A stretch of 64,000 nt of DNA, from NCBI RefSeq assembly GCF_029193575.1, contig NZ_JARGCS010000044.1:124001-188000 (forward strand). Direction: 5' to 3'. The notes beneath the pieces are model-generated. The model did no database searches and was not told where the DNA came from. It saw only the letters and a list, made by a program, of their open reading frames with translations. The position numbers and the translations under genes are program-made. Within the stretch, counting starts at the first letter, position 1; each line of letters opens with the position of its first letter. The DNA is from Pseudomonas entomophila (GTDB lineage: Bacteria; Pseudomonadota; Gammaproteobacteria; Pseudomonadales; Pseudomonadaceae). Below, in pieces: positions 31,962-40,324 of this stretch.

Positions 31962-33677
31962 ATGTCCCAGTCATGGCCGGCCGCCGCCATCGCCCGGATG
32001 ATCCTCGATGGCTTCGACAACTACCGCGAACACTTCCGCCAGATCACTCTTGGCGCCCGCCAGCGCTTCGAGCAGGCCCAGTGGCAGGCCATCCAGCAGG
32101 CCGCCGCAGCGCGCATCAATCTTTATGAAGAGAAGGTCGCCGAGGTCAACGGCTGGCTGCGCGAAGGCTTTGAGCCCGGTGTGTTGCTCGACGTGGAGCA
32201 GTGGCCGCTGGTCAAGAGCGCCTACATCCACCTGATCGACCCGCGGCTGGACGACGAGTTGTCCGAGACCTGGTACAACTCGCTGTTCTGCAGCCTGTTC
32301 AGCCACGACCAGATCAGCGACGGTTGCATGTTCATCCATACCACCCGGCCGGCCATGCGCAGCCACGAACGCGCCGCGCAAACCCGTACCTACTCGCTTC
32401 AGGGCCACCTCGGCGGCCTGTTGCGGGCGATCTTCGACGACTACCCGTTCGACGTGCCCTACGGCGACCTGCACGGCGACCTGGCGCGCCTGGAGGCACA
32501 GCTGCGCGAATGCCTGCCCGATTGGGTGTGCAAGGACCCAGCCCTGGCCGTGGAGTTGTTCTCGCCGGTGCTGTACCGCAACAAGGGCGCCTACCTGGTC
32601 GGCCGCCTGCACACCCAGGACGAGCAGTGGCCGCTGGTGATTCCGCTGCTGCACCGCGAAGGCCACGGCATCGAGGCCGACGCGCTGATCACCGACGAGG
32701 CCGAGGTGTCGATCATCTTCTCCTTCACCCGCTCGTACTTCATGGTCGACGTGCCGGTGCCGGCGGAGTTCGTCAATTTCCTCAAGCGCATCCTGCCGGG
32801 CAAGCACATCGCCGAGCTGTACACCTCGATCGGTTTCTACAAGCACGGCAAGTCGGAGTTCTACCGGGCGTTGATCAACCACCTGGCCAGCACCGACGAC
32901 CGCTTCATCATGGCCCCGGGGGTGCGAGGAATGGTCATGAGCGTATTCACCCTGCCGGGCTTCAACACGGTGTTCAAGATCATCAAGGACCGCTTCTCAC
33001 CGTCGAAGACGGTCGACCGCGCCACGGTGATCGAGAAGTACCGCCTGGTGAAGAGCGTCGACCGCGTCGGGCGCATGGCTGATACCCAGGAGTTCGCCGA
33101 TTTTCGCTTCCCTCGCGGCAAGTTCGAGCCCGAGTGCCTGGCCGAGCTGCTGGAGGTGGCGCCTTCGACGGTGGCGCTGGAGGGCGATACGGTGCTGATC
33201 CGCCACTGCTGGACTGAGCGGCGCATGACCCCGTTGAACCTGTACCTGGAACAGGCCAGCGAGGCGCAGGTGCTCGAGGCGCTGGAAGACTACGGGCTGG
33301 CGATCAAGCAACTGGCGGCGGCGAACATCTTCCCCGGCGACATGCTGCTGAAGAACTTCGGCGTTACCCGGCATGGGCGGGTGGTGTTCTACGACTACGA
33401 CGAGATCAGCTTTCTCACCGAGGTGAACTTCCGGCATATCCCGCCGCCGCGCTACCCGGAGGACGAGATGTCGGGTGAGCCGTGGTATTCGATCGGCCCG
33501 CACGACGTGTTTCCCGAGGAGTTTCCGCCGTTCCTGTTCGCCGATATCGGCCAGCGGCGGTTGTTCAGCCGGTTGCACGGGGAGTTGTACGACGCCGATT
33601 ACTGGCAGGGGTTGCAGGGGAAGATTCGGGAGGGGAAGGTGATCGATGTGTTCCCGTACCGGCGTAAAGCGCGATGA
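31962..33677 (+). CDS. aceK: Isocitrate dehydrogenase kinase/phosphatase
   Basis: Bifunctional enzyme of 571 residues that phosphorylates and dephosphorylates isocitrate dehydrogenase, steering carbon into the glyoxylate shunt during growth on acetate or fatty acids. The length is that of the family, and the order is right: helical regulatory part to about residue 310, then the kinase fold with FKIIKDRFSPSKTV, the catalytic NIFPGDMLLKNFGVTRHGRVVFYDYDE region (read in part) and the C-terminal WYSIGPHDVFPEEF. No aceA or aceB is nearby, as usual in Pseudomonas. Confidence 0.96.
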   Translation: MSQSWPAAAIARMILDGFDNYREHFRQITLGARQRFEQAQWQAIQQAAAARINLYEEKVAEVNGWLREGFEPGVLLDVEQWPLVKSAYIHLIDPRLDDELSETWYNSLFCSLFSHDQISDGCMFIHTTRPAMRSHERAAQTRTYSLQGHLGGLLRAIFDDYPFDVPYGDLHGDLARLEAQLRECLPDWVCKDPALAVELFSPVLYRNKGAYLVGRLHTQDEQWPLVIPLLHREGHGIEADALITDEAEVSIIFSFTRSYFMVDVPVPAEFVNFLKRILPGKHIAELYTSIGFYKHGKSEFYRALINHLASTDDRFIMAPGVRGMVMSVFTLPGFNTVFKIIKDRFSPSKTVDRATVIEKYRLVKSVDRVGRMADTQEFADFRFPRGKFEPECLAELLEVAPSTVALEGDTVLIRHCWTERRMTPLNLYLEQASEAQVLEALEDYGLAIKQLAAANIFPGDMLLKNFGVTRHGRVVFYDYDEISFLTEVNFRHIPPPRYPEDEMSGEPWYSIGPHDVFPEEFPPFLFADIGQRRLFSRLHGELYDADYWQGLQGKIREGKVIDVFPYRRKAR

Positions 33678-33689
33678 CCAGGGTGGTCG

Positions 33690-34550
33690 CTAGTTCTTCA
33701 GGCACTTCAGCTCGCCGAAATCGCTGCGCACCTTGCCAAGCCGTTCCTGCAGGTACTGGCGCTGCGCCGACGTGCTCTCGCGCATCAGGTCCACCAGCAG
33801 GTTGCGCGCCTGCTGTTCGGTGTTCTGGAATGCCATGCGGTACTCCGGCGTCCACAAACTCTCCTTGCGCTGCAGCAACTGCGCCAGGCGCGGCTCGAAG
33901 CTTGGCGTCTCGCGCTGGTTCATCGCCAGCAACAACTGCTGCTGCCAGTGCGCGCGGTTGGCGATCCATTGGCGGTTCTGGTCGCCCAGTGCCTGCGACC
34001 AGGTCATCACACGCAGGCGCTGGGTGGCGTTGAGTTCGCCCAGCCAGGGTTTCAGGCGTTTTTCCATCCGTGCGGCGCGGGTTTCGATCTGGCGCGGCAG
34101 CGGGGTGTCGACGTACTGCTTCTGGCGCTTGTCGATATCGGCGCGGAAGGCCTCGCGCATTTCCTCCACCTGCGCCTGGCTCATGCCGCGCAGCAGTTCG
34201 GTGGCGGAGGGTGTGATCGCCTCGGCGACCCGGCCGATGGCCTGGCGCGCCTCGGTGGTGCGCTGTTGCAGGGCCTGGTCGGTGACCGCATCGTTGGCGA
34301 CCATCAGGCGTACCTGGTCGAGCCAGTCGAGGTAGCCGGGCAACTGCGTGCGGCAATGCCAGGCCAGGTGCTCCTTGAGTCGTTCGTCGAGCAGGGCCTT
34401 TTGTTCGCGGTTCATGTCCAGGTAGTCGCCCAGCGACCAAGGCACCAGGCGATCGAGGTTGCGGTAGGCCAGGTCGATACGGCTGCACGCCGCCAGGGCC
34501 AGGAGAAAGGCGAGGGCGACGAGCAGGGGCTTGGTCAGGCGAAGCGGCAT
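33690..34550 (-). CDS. DUF6279 family lipoprotein
   Basis: A 286-residue predicted lipoprotein. The signal peptide ends in a lipobox, LAAC with Cys22, so the mature protein is lipid-anchored, most likely to the outer membrane. The mature part is almost all helical and rich in Arg, Gln and Glu. The opening CSRIDLAYRNLDRLVPWSLGDYLDM is the conserved mark of DUF6279 proteins. Function is unknown. Good AAGGAT ribosome binding site. Convergent with aceK, 12 bp apart. Confidence 0.85.
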   Translation of the reverse strand: MPLRLTKPLLVALAFLLALAACSRIDLAYRNLDRLVPWSLGDYLDMNREQKALLDERLKEHLAWHCRTQLPGYLDWLDQVRLMVANDAVTDQALQQRTTEARQAIGRVAEAITPSATELLRGMSQAQVEEMREAFRADIDKRQKQYVDTPLPRQIETRAARMEKRLKPWLGELNATQRLRVMTWSQALGDQNRQWIANRAHWQQQLLLAMNQRETPSFEPRLAQLLQRKESLWTPEYRMAFQNTEQQARNLLVDLMRESTSAQRQYLQERLGKVRSDFGELKCLKN

Positions 34551-34675
34551 GAGCGAATCCTTGCTGGGGCGTGCCAGGCAGTAGACGCAGCCTGCGCCGG
34601 GTGGTTCCCCCCCGGGTCGGGCAGCGGCTTGGGTTCAGGTGTAGAATAGCCGCCTTGTCTTGAGGAACATCGGAA

Positions 34676-35512
34676 ATGGCTCTGCTTGGGCGTTACAACA
34701 GTTTGCAAATCGTGAAGCACGTGGAATTCGGCCTGTACCTGGACGGCGGCGCCGACGGCGAGATCCTCCTGCCCCGGCGCTACTTCCCCAAGGACGCGGC
34801 GCTGGAGCTGGACGACTGGATGAACGTGTTCATCTACCTCGACAGCGAAGACCAGTTGATCGCCACCACCGAAAAGCCCAAGGTGCAGGTCGGCGAGTTC
34901 GCCAGCCTCAAGGTCAAGGACATCAACGGTGCCGGCATCTTCCTCGACTGGGGGCTGTCCAAGGACCTGCTGATGCCGTATTCGGAAGAGTCGCGGCCAT
35001 TGAAGATCGGCGACTACTGCGTGGTCCACGTGTACCTGGACAAACGCACCCGGCGCATCACCGCCACCGCGCGCCTGGACCGCTACCTGGACCGCACCCC
35101 GGCCGACTACAAGGTCGGCCAGCCCGTCGAGCTGCTGGTGGCCGGGCAGACCCCCATGGGCTTCAAGGCGATCATCAACAACCGCCACTGGGGCCTGATC
35201 CACAAGAACGAGGTGTTCAAGTTCCTGCGCTCAGGCATGCACGAGAAGGGCTTCATCAAGGAAGTGCGCCACGACGGCAAGATCGCCCTGAGCCTGCAGC
35301 CGGTCGGCCAGGCCCTGGCCGATGGTCTGTCCGAGCAGATCATGCAGCGCCTGGAGGCGGCTGGCGGTGTGTTGCAGGTGTGCGACAAGAGCGACCCGGC
35401 GCTGATCAGCCAGTTGTTCAACGTCAGCAAGGGCAATTTCAAGAAGGCCATTGGCGCGTTGTTCAAGCAGGGCCGCATCGTCATCCATGACGACCGTATC
35501 GAGAAGGCCTGA
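34676..35512 (+). CDS. CvfB-type S1 RNA-binding protein
   Basis: A 278-residue protein of the CvfB/YitL family, with three or four S1-like oligonucleotide-binding domains and a C-terminal winged helix (ISQLFNVSKGNFKKAIGALFKQGRI). In Staphylococcus the family member CvfB affects virulence gene expression; the exact role in Pseudomonas is not known. A GAGGAA site lies before the ATG. The stop codon directly abuts the stop of the convergent gene. Confidence 0.87.
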   Translation: MALLGRYNSLQIVKHVEFGLYLDGGADGEILLPRRYFPKDAALELDDWMNVFIYLDSEDQLIATTEKPKVQVGEFASLKVKDINGAGIFLDWGLSKDLLMPYSEESRPLKIGDYCVVHVYLDKRTRRITATARLDRYLDRTPADYKVGQPVELLVAGQTPMGFKAIINNRHWGLIHKNEVFKFLRSGMHEKGFIKEVRHDGKIALSLQPVGQALADGLSEQIMQRLEAAGGVLQVCDKSDPALISQLFNVSKGNFKKAIGALFKQGRIVIHDDRIEKA

Positions 35513-35893
35513 TCAGCCCTGCACGAATGGGCTGAAATCCAGCTGCTCGCCGCCGGGGCGGGTGTCGCGCAGCAGTGAGTCGCGGTCGGCGCTCAGGGCC
35601 AGGCTGATGGTCGAGCGGCGCTTGCCGGGGTGGCGCACTTCCATGTGCTCCTGGTGAGCGCGCAGGAAGTTGATCGGCACCTTCAGGTGCCGCAACTCGT
35701 CGCTTTCCGGGGTGTGCAGCAGCAGGTTGACCCAGTCGGGCTGGCCCTTGCGCAACAGCGCCACGGGCACTTCGAACCACCACAGGTTGCGCTTCTTGTC
35801 GAGGATGGCGAACAGGGTGTTGTCGCGGTCGAGCACCGGCCGCGCCAGCGCTTGATTGCGCCGGGCAATCGCGGTGGGTTTGTCGAGTTTCAT
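35513..35893 (-). CDS. Hypothetical protein
   Basis: A 126-residue cytoplasmic protein of no recognised family. It is basic and without a signal or membrane segment. Visible features are DRDNTLFAILDKKRNLWWFEVPVALL near residue 25 and the charged LRHLKVPINFLRAHQEHMEV stretch. The ATG at 35893 follows AGGAAC. Its stop codon is immediately next to that of cvfB, with no base between. Confidence 0.7.
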   Translation of the reverse strand: MKLDKPTAIARRNQALARPVLDRDNTLFAILDKKRNLWWFEVPVALLRKGQPDWVNLLLHTPESDELRHLKVPINFLRAHQEHMEVRHPGKRRSTISLALSADRDSLLRDTRPGGEQLDFSPFVQG

Positions 35894-36034
35894 GCAGGTT
35901 CCTGCGTGTTGACGCTTGGTGAGGCCCGCCATTGTGCGGGGTGGGCGGGCGCCGGGCAAGCGCGCCTGCCGTTTGGCGTGCGCCGATGAAATGCATTGAA
36001 ACTCTGGCGAAGGGGCGGGGGTCGACCTTTTGTC

Positions 36035-36052
36035 GACACGTTTTCTCGTGTC
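36035..36052 (+). promoter_or_regulatory. Hairpin in the csbD leader
   Basis: GACACG (36035-36040) and CGTGTC (36047-36052) pair perfectly around TTTTCT, followed by TTTG. Just upstream, two GTCGAC sites (36021-36026 and 36032-36037) form a second dyad. This is a strong small structure in front of a stress gene. Confidence 0.4.
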
Positions 36053-36073
36053 TTTGCCTCAGGAGCAATTCCC

Positions 36074-36253
36074 ATGAGTGGTACCAAAGACAAAGTGAAA
36101 GGCCTGGCCAATGAAGCGGCCGGCAATGTCAAGCAAGGCGTTGGCAAGGCCACCGGCAATGAGCGCCTGCGCGCCGAAGGCGAGCTGCAGGAACGCAAGG
36201 GCGAGGCCCAGCAGGTGGTGGGCAAGGTCAAGGACGCCGTGAAGAAGCCTTGA
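36074..36253 (+). CDS. CsbD family stress protein
   Basis: A 59-residue hydrophilic protein of the CsbD/YjbJ family. MSGTKDKVKGLANEAAGNVKQ and the KATGN, GEAQQVVGKVKDAV repeats are typical. These are abundant general-stress proteins, often under RpoS control, with no known activity. An AGGAG site lies eight bases before the ATG, which decides the start. Confidence 0.93.
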   Translation: MSGTKDKVKGLANEAAGNVKQGVGKATGNERLRAEGELQERKGEAQQVVGKVKDAVKKP

Positions 36254-36270
36254 TCGGTGCTTGACCGGGC

Positions 36271-36365
36271 GGCCTCATCGCGGGGCGAGCCCGCTCCCAC
36301 AGCACCCCGCTGAGCGTGAATCCGGCGGGGCACCTGTGGGAGCGGGCTCGCCCCGCGATGAGGCC
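36271..36365. repeat. Inverted pair of REP elements
   Basis: GGCCTCATCGCGGGGCGAGC and its reverse complement face each other across about 55 bases, and the GAGCCCGCTCCCAC parts also match. The pair separates csbD from yihY. Confidence 0.8.
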
Positions 36366-36459
36366 GCCGTATTTTCTGATTATCCCGACGGAGCAGTACG
36401 CCATCGCCGTGGTCTATTAGACTTGCAACCACGACGATCAAGCGGCGAAAGGAGACGCT

Positions 36460-37419
36460 ATGATTTTTCCCGACCTGCGCGGCCTGCCCCTGCACCGCGT
36501 GCTGGTGCGCACCGTCAGCGAATTCCTCGATGACGAGATGTCCACCTATGCCTCCGCGCTGGCCTACCAGATGCTTTTCTCGCTGTTTCCCTTCCTGCTG
36601 TTCCTCATCGCCCTGATCGGCTTCCTGCACCTGCCGGACTTCTTCTCCTGGCTGCGCCTGCAATCGGAGCTGGTGCTGCCGCCCCAGGCGCTGGAACAGG
36701 TCAACCCGGTGATCGACCAGTTGCAGCAGTCCAAGGGCGGGCTGCTCTCGGTGGGTATCGTCATCGCCCTGTGGACCGCCTCGGCCGGCGTGCGCCTGAT
36801 GATGAGCGCGATGAACGCCGCCTACGACGTGCCGGAGGGGCGCCCGGTGTGGAAGCGCATCCCGCTGTCGATCATCTACACCGTCGGCATCGCCGGCATG
36901 CTCCTGGCCGCCGCCGCGTTGATGGTGCTGGGGCCGCAGGTGATGGAGTGGATCGCCGCCCAGATCGGCATGCAGGAGGTGATCGTCACGGTGTGGACCA
37001 TCCTGCGCTGGCCGGCGATCATCATCCTGATGATGGTGGCGGTGGCGCTGATCTACTACGTGATGCCCGACGTGAAGCAGAAGTTTCGTTTCATCACCCC
37101 CGGCTCGGTGCTGGCGGTGGTGGTGTGGATCATCGCCTCGCTGGCCTTCGGTTACTACGTAAAGACCTTCGCCGACTACAACGCGATGTACGGCAGCATC
37201 GGCGCGATCATCGTGCTCCTGCTGTATTTCTATATCTCTGCCGCCGTGCTATTGCTGGGCGCGGAGATGAACGCGGTGATCGAGCACATGTCGGCCGAGG
37301 GCAAAGACCCCGGCGAGAAGGATTTCACAAGCACCAAGCCCCAGGAAACGATCACCGTGCTCGGCCATGCACACCCCGTGGACCCCGAACCCCAGACCCG
37401 CGAGCCGAACACCCGATGA
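36460..37419 (+). CDS. YihY/BrkB family inner membrane protein
   Basis: A 319-residue membrane protein of the YihY (virulence factor BrkB) family with six to seven membrane segments. Family marks are TYASALAYQMLFSLFPFLLF, YDVPEGRPVWKRI and FADYNAMYGSIGAIIVLLLYFYISA (in part). Once called ribonuclease BN in error, the family has no confirmed function. Strong AAGGAG ribosome binding site. It overlaps def by four bases (ATGA). Confidence 0.92.
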   Translation: MIFPDLRGLPLHRVLVRTVSEFLDDEMSTYASALAYQMLFSLFPFLLFLIALIGFLHLPDFFSWLRLQSELVLPPQALEQVNPVIDQLQQSKGGLLSVGIVIALWTASAGVRLMMSAMNAAYDVPEGRPVWKRIPLSIIYTVGIAGMLLAAAALMVLGPQVMEWIAAQIGMQEVIVTVWTILRWPAIIILMMVAVALIYYVMPDVKQKFRFITPGSVLAVVVWIIASLAFGYYVKTFADYNAMYGSIGAIIVLLLYFYISAAVLLLGAEMNAVIEHMSAEGKDPGEKDFTSTKPQETITVLGHAHPVDPEPQTREPNTR

Positions 37420-37952
37420 TTCGTGACATCCTCAAGATGGGCGACGAGCGCCTGCTGCGCATCGCCCCGCCCGTGCCTGACCACCTGATCGGCAGCGCCG
37501 AGCTGCAGCAACTGATCGACGACATGTTCGAGACCATGCGCCACGTCGGCGGTGTCGGCCTGGCCGCGCCGCAGATCGGCATCGACCTGCAACTGGTGAT
37601 CTTCGGCTTCGAGCGCAGCGAGCGCTACCCGGATGCCGAGCCGGTGCCGCAGACCATTCTGCTCAACCCGGTGATCACGCCGCTGTCCCACGAGGTCGAG
37701 GACGGCTGGGAAGGCTGTCTGTCGGTGCCTGGCCTGCGCGGCGTGGTGCCGCGCTACAAGCACATCCGCTACGACGGCATCGACCCCCAGGGCCACCCGA
37801 TCAACCGCTTCGCCGACGGTTTCCACGCCCGGGTGGTGCAGCACGAGTGCGACCACCTGATCGGCCGCCTGTACCCCTCGCGTATCCAGGACTTCGCCAA
37901 GTTCGGCTACACCGAGGTGCTGTTCCCTGGGCTCGACCCGAGCGACGATTGA
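37416..37952 (+). CDS. def: Peptide deformylase
   Basis: Metalloenzyme of 178 residues that removes the formyl group from new proteins. All three motifs are present: GVGLAAPQIG (46-55), EGCLSVP with Cys101, and QHECDHL with His143, Glu144 and His147. It is translationally coupled to yihY rather than sitting next to fmt, so it is likely the second deformylase of the genome, as Pseudomonas strains commonly have an additional one. Confidence 0.94.
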   Translation: MIRDILKMGDERLLRIAPPVPDHLIGSAELQQLIDDMFETMRHVGGVGLAAPQIGIDLQLVIFGFERSERYPDAEPVPQTILLNPVITPLSHEVEDGWEGCLSVPGLRGVVPRYKHIRYDGIDPQGHPINRFADGFHARVVQHECDHLIGRLYPSRIQDFAKFGYTEVLFPGLDPSDD

Positions 37953-38356
37953 GTGCGCGCCATCGCTACCAGGCGCTTGCCGCGTCGGTAGCGTTCCAGG
38001 CGCGAGGTCAATGCCGCGGGCAGCGATTCAGTGGCGGCGAAACCCAGGCGCTGGTAGAACCGCTGCAGGTCCGGGTGGCAAAACAGCCAGGTCGACGTCG
38101 TGGTGCCCGCCAGCGCCGCGTCGACCAGCCCGCCTGCCACGCCTTGGCTGCGCCATGCGGGCGCCACGAACAGCCCGGTGAGCCACTGGCCGTCCTCCAC
38201 CGCGCTCAGGTTCAACCCGGCCACCAGCGTACCGGCCCGCGCCACCCACAGCTGACCCTCGGCCACTGCCCGCATGCGCGAGCCCTGTTCGCGGTAGAAG
38301 CGGTCAAGTAGGCGACGCTGGTCGCTGCCCAGGAGCTGATAGTGGGGTGGATTCAT
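37907..38356 (-). CDS. GNAT family N-acetyltransferase
   Basis: A 149-residue acetyltransferase. The acetyl-CoA loop is seen as LFVAPAWRSQGVAGGLVDAAL (in part), and FYQRLGFA is the typical C-terminal element. Substrate unknown. Its last 46 bases overlap the 3' end of def on the other strand, so the two messages are antisense to each other at their ends. The C-terminal tail (SSLGSSPGNSTSV) comes from this overlap and looks unstructured. Confidence 0.85.
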   Translation of the reverse strand: MNPPHYQLLGSDQRRLLDRFYREQGSRMRAVAEGQLWVARAGTLVAGLNLSAVEDGQWLTGLFVAPAWRSQGVAGGLVDAALAGTTTSTWLFCHPDLQRFYQRLGFAATESLPAALTSRLERYRRGKRLVAMARTQSSLGSSPGNSTSV

Positions 38357-38489
38357 GGGGCGGCTTTGTCGCAGATTGTTGCAAATCTTGCAAGGGTGAA
38401 TATCCGAGTGCGGGGTTCAAGTATTCCGGGGCGGGCGTAGAATTCCCTCCATCCCTTCCGCCGTTAGATGAAGCGGGATCGGTGCTTCG

Positions 38490-38509
38490 TGTCATCGCTT
38501 GCGATGACA
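38490..38509. promoter_or_regulatory. 9-bp perfect dyad upstream of the DUF2790 gene
   Basis: TGTCATCGC (38490-38498) and GCGATGACA (38501-38509) are exact complements around TT. It lies 68 bp before the DUF2790 start codon. It fits a repressor or response-regulator site, though a leader hairpin is also possible. Confidence 0.4.
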
Positions 38510-38577
38510 ACTTCTCCGCGCCAGGACGGCATAAGAAGTCAATCGATCAGCTGGATTGCTTTCAAGGCCAACCTTTC

Positions 38578-38832
38578 ATGAAACCACTACTGATACTTGC
38601 TTTGGTCGGTATGTCTTCGTTCGCCCTGGCGCACGAGGCCAATGCCACCTCGACCGAGCCCGTCGTGCAATACGAATACGGCATGCACCTGGATATCAAG
38701 CGGGTGATCAACTTGTCGGGCATCCCGGAAACCTGCCAGGTAGAGCCGGCGACCATGACCTACGAAGACCACCAGGGCCAGGTGCACACCATTCGCTACC
38801 GGGTGATGGGTGAGGGCTGTAACCAGGGCTGA
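38578..38832 (+). CDS. DUF2790 family small exported protein
   Basis: An 84-residue protein with a signal peptide (MKPLLILALVGMSSFALA, cleavage likely after ALA) and the DUF2790 body: VVQYEYGMHLDIKRVINLS, then CQVEPATMTYEDHQGQVHTIRY and Cys at the end. The family is almost confined to Pseudomonas, is periplasmic, and is often found near metal-response systems; its function is unknown. Two cysteines could form a disulphide. Confidence 0.88.
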   Translation: MKPLLILALVGMSSFALAHEANATSTEPVVQYEYGMHLDIKRVINLSGIPETCQVEPATMTYEDHQGQVHTIRYRVMGEGCNQG

Positions 38833-38840
38833 TGTTTCAT

Positions 38841-38876
38841 GGCCCTCATCGCGGGGCATGCCCCGCGATGAGGGCC
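38841..38876. repeat. Perfect 36-bp palindrome built from a REP element
   Basis: The left half GGCCCTCATCGCGGGGCA (38841-38858) is followed at once by its exact reverse complement, with no spacer. It lies between the convergent DUF2790 and MocR genes and probably also stops transcription. Confidence 0.9.
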
Positions 38877-38891
38877 GTCACGGACATCCCC

Positions 38892-40232
38892 TCAGCTACC
38901 CGCCAACACCTCCCGCACTACCTCCAGCCCCTGTTTCAACTCCGCCCGGCCCACCGCCGCCGACAGGCTGATGCGCACCGCCCGCACCTCCGTGGCCCCC
39001 AGGGCGAACACGCTGGCAGGCACCACCTCGACCCCACGCACCCGGCATGCCGTGACCAGCACCTCGGCGCTGCCCGGCGTCGCCACCCACACATGCGGTG
39101 ACGGCAGCGCGCCGATCAGCGCCTCGCCCAACACCCGCCGCGCCAGCTTCCAGCGTTCGCCAATTTCCTCGCGTTGCCAGGCCAGGCGCCGCGCCGCCGT
39201 GCCGTCGGCGATCCACTGGCAGGCGATGCGCAGGTTCAGCGGCGATACCGGCCAGTGGGTGGCGCGGGTGTGCGGGTCGATCTGCTCGAGCAATGCCGGC
39301 GAGGCGGCGATCCACCCCAGGCGCAGGCCTGCTGCGACGGTTTTCGAGAGGCTGGTGACCAGCACCCCCTGGCCGTCGAGCAGCGGATAGAGTGGCGGCC
39401 GGTCGCTCAGCGCGCCATAGACATCGTCCTCGATCACCCACAGGCCATGCTGCTTCACCACCTCGGCCAAGGCCTGGCGGCGGGTGTCGTCCATGCACGC
39501 ACCGGTAGGGTTGTGCAGGGTCGGGGTGGTGACCAGCACACGCGCTCCGCTGGCGCGCGCCACCCGCTCCAGTTCGTCCGGGCGCAGGCCCTGGTGGTCG
39601 AGCGCCACGCCATGCACCGGCAGGCGCAGTTGCCGGCAGGCGGCCTTGATGCCCGGGGCGGTCAGCGCTTCGACCATGACCGGCTCGCCGGCCTGGCACA
39701 ACGACTGCAACACCGTGGCCAGGGCCTGCTGCGCGCCGCCGCACAGCAGCAGTTCGTCCGGCGTCACGGCCAGGCCGCGCTGGGCCAGCCAACGTGCGCC
39801 ATGCAGGCGGCCAAGCAGCAATTGCTCGGGCCCCAGGTAATGGTCGAGCAATGCGCTGTCGTCGGTGAGCAGGGCCTGCAAGCTGTATTGCAGATCGCGG
39901 TTGTGCGGGCCGGCCACCGGCACGTTGGTCGACAGGTCGATCACCCGCCGTGCCTGGTCGTGCTGCTTGAGGCGGAACAACGTGGCCTCCTTGCTGCCGG
40001 CCAGCACGTAGGTGCCCCGGCCCACCTCACCTGCCACCAGGTGGCGCGCGGCGGCCTCGCGGTAGGCCTGCTGGGTGGTGCTGGGGTTCAGGCCGAGCTT
40101 CCAGGCCAGGCGCCGTTGTGGCGGCAGGCGCTCGCCCACCTTGAGTTCGCCGCGCTCGATGGCGCTGGCGATGGCCTCGACCAGGGCCAGGTAGCGGGGC
40201 TGGTCGTCGTCAACCAATTGAGGGATCCACAC
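38892..40232 (-). CDS. MocR/PdxR-type regulator (GntR helix-turn-helix plus aminotransferase domain)
   Basis: A 446-residue transcription factor with an N-terminal GntR winged helix (ERGELKVGERLPPQRRLAWKLG) and a large type I aminotransferase-like domain. The PLP lysine region is LVTSLSKTVAAGLRLGW. MocR proteins use PLP or its amino acid adduct as signal. It starts with GTG at 40232 and diverges from a threonine dehydratase gene, another PLP enzyme, so it most likely controls that gene and itself. It belongs to the general MocR group; PdxR function is not implied because no pdxST is present. Confidence 0.9.
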   Translation of the reverse strand: MWIPQLVDDDQPRYLALVEAIASAIERGELKVGERLPPQRRLAWKLGLNPSTTQQAYREAAARHLVAGEVGRGTYVLAGSKEATLFRLKQHDQARRVIDLSTNVPVAGPHNRDLQYSLQALLTDDSALLDHYLGPEQLLLGRLHGARWLAQRGLAVTPDELLLCGGAQQALATVLQSLCQAGEPVMVEALTAPGIKAACRQLRLPVHGVALDHQGLRPDELERVARASGARVLVTTPTLHNPTGACMDDTRRQALAEVVKQHGLWVIEDDVYGALSDRPPLYPLLDGQGVLVTSLSKTVAAGLRLGWIAASPALLEQIDPHTRATHWPVSPLNLRIACQWIADGTAARRLAWQREEIGERWKLARRVLGEALIGALPSPHVWVATPGSAEVLVTACRVRGVEVVPASVFALGATEVRAVRISLSAAVGRAELKQGLEVVREVLAGS

Positions 40233-40252
40233 GAAAATTGCCGCCCATGCAA

Positions 40253-40270
40253 TATAGGGTTTTACCCATA
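40253..40270. promoter_or_regulatory. Probable MocR operator in the divergent promoter
   Basis: TATAGGGT (40253-40260) and ACCCATA (40264-40270) form an inverted repeat broken by one extra base, centred on TTT. It sits 20 bp upstream of the regulator and 54 bp upstream of the dehydratase, and overlaps AT-rich promoter-like sequence. Position and shape fit autoregulation. Confidence 0.5.
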
Positions 40271-40324
40271 CAATGCGCCGCGCTTAGGATCGGATCAACC
40301 CACCACGATGAAGGATTGATCGTC

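Noticed and set aside
36031..36060. TGTCGA in the csbD leader as an ECF42 promoter
   Set aside because: No CG(A/T)C element follows at a 16-17 base spacing.
38430..38468. A stretch like a tRNA 3' end (GAATTCCCTCCATCCCTTCCGCC)
   Set aside because: No matching acceptor 5' strand, anticodon arm or proper T-loop is found upstream, so neither a tRNA nor a clear attachment remnant can be supported.
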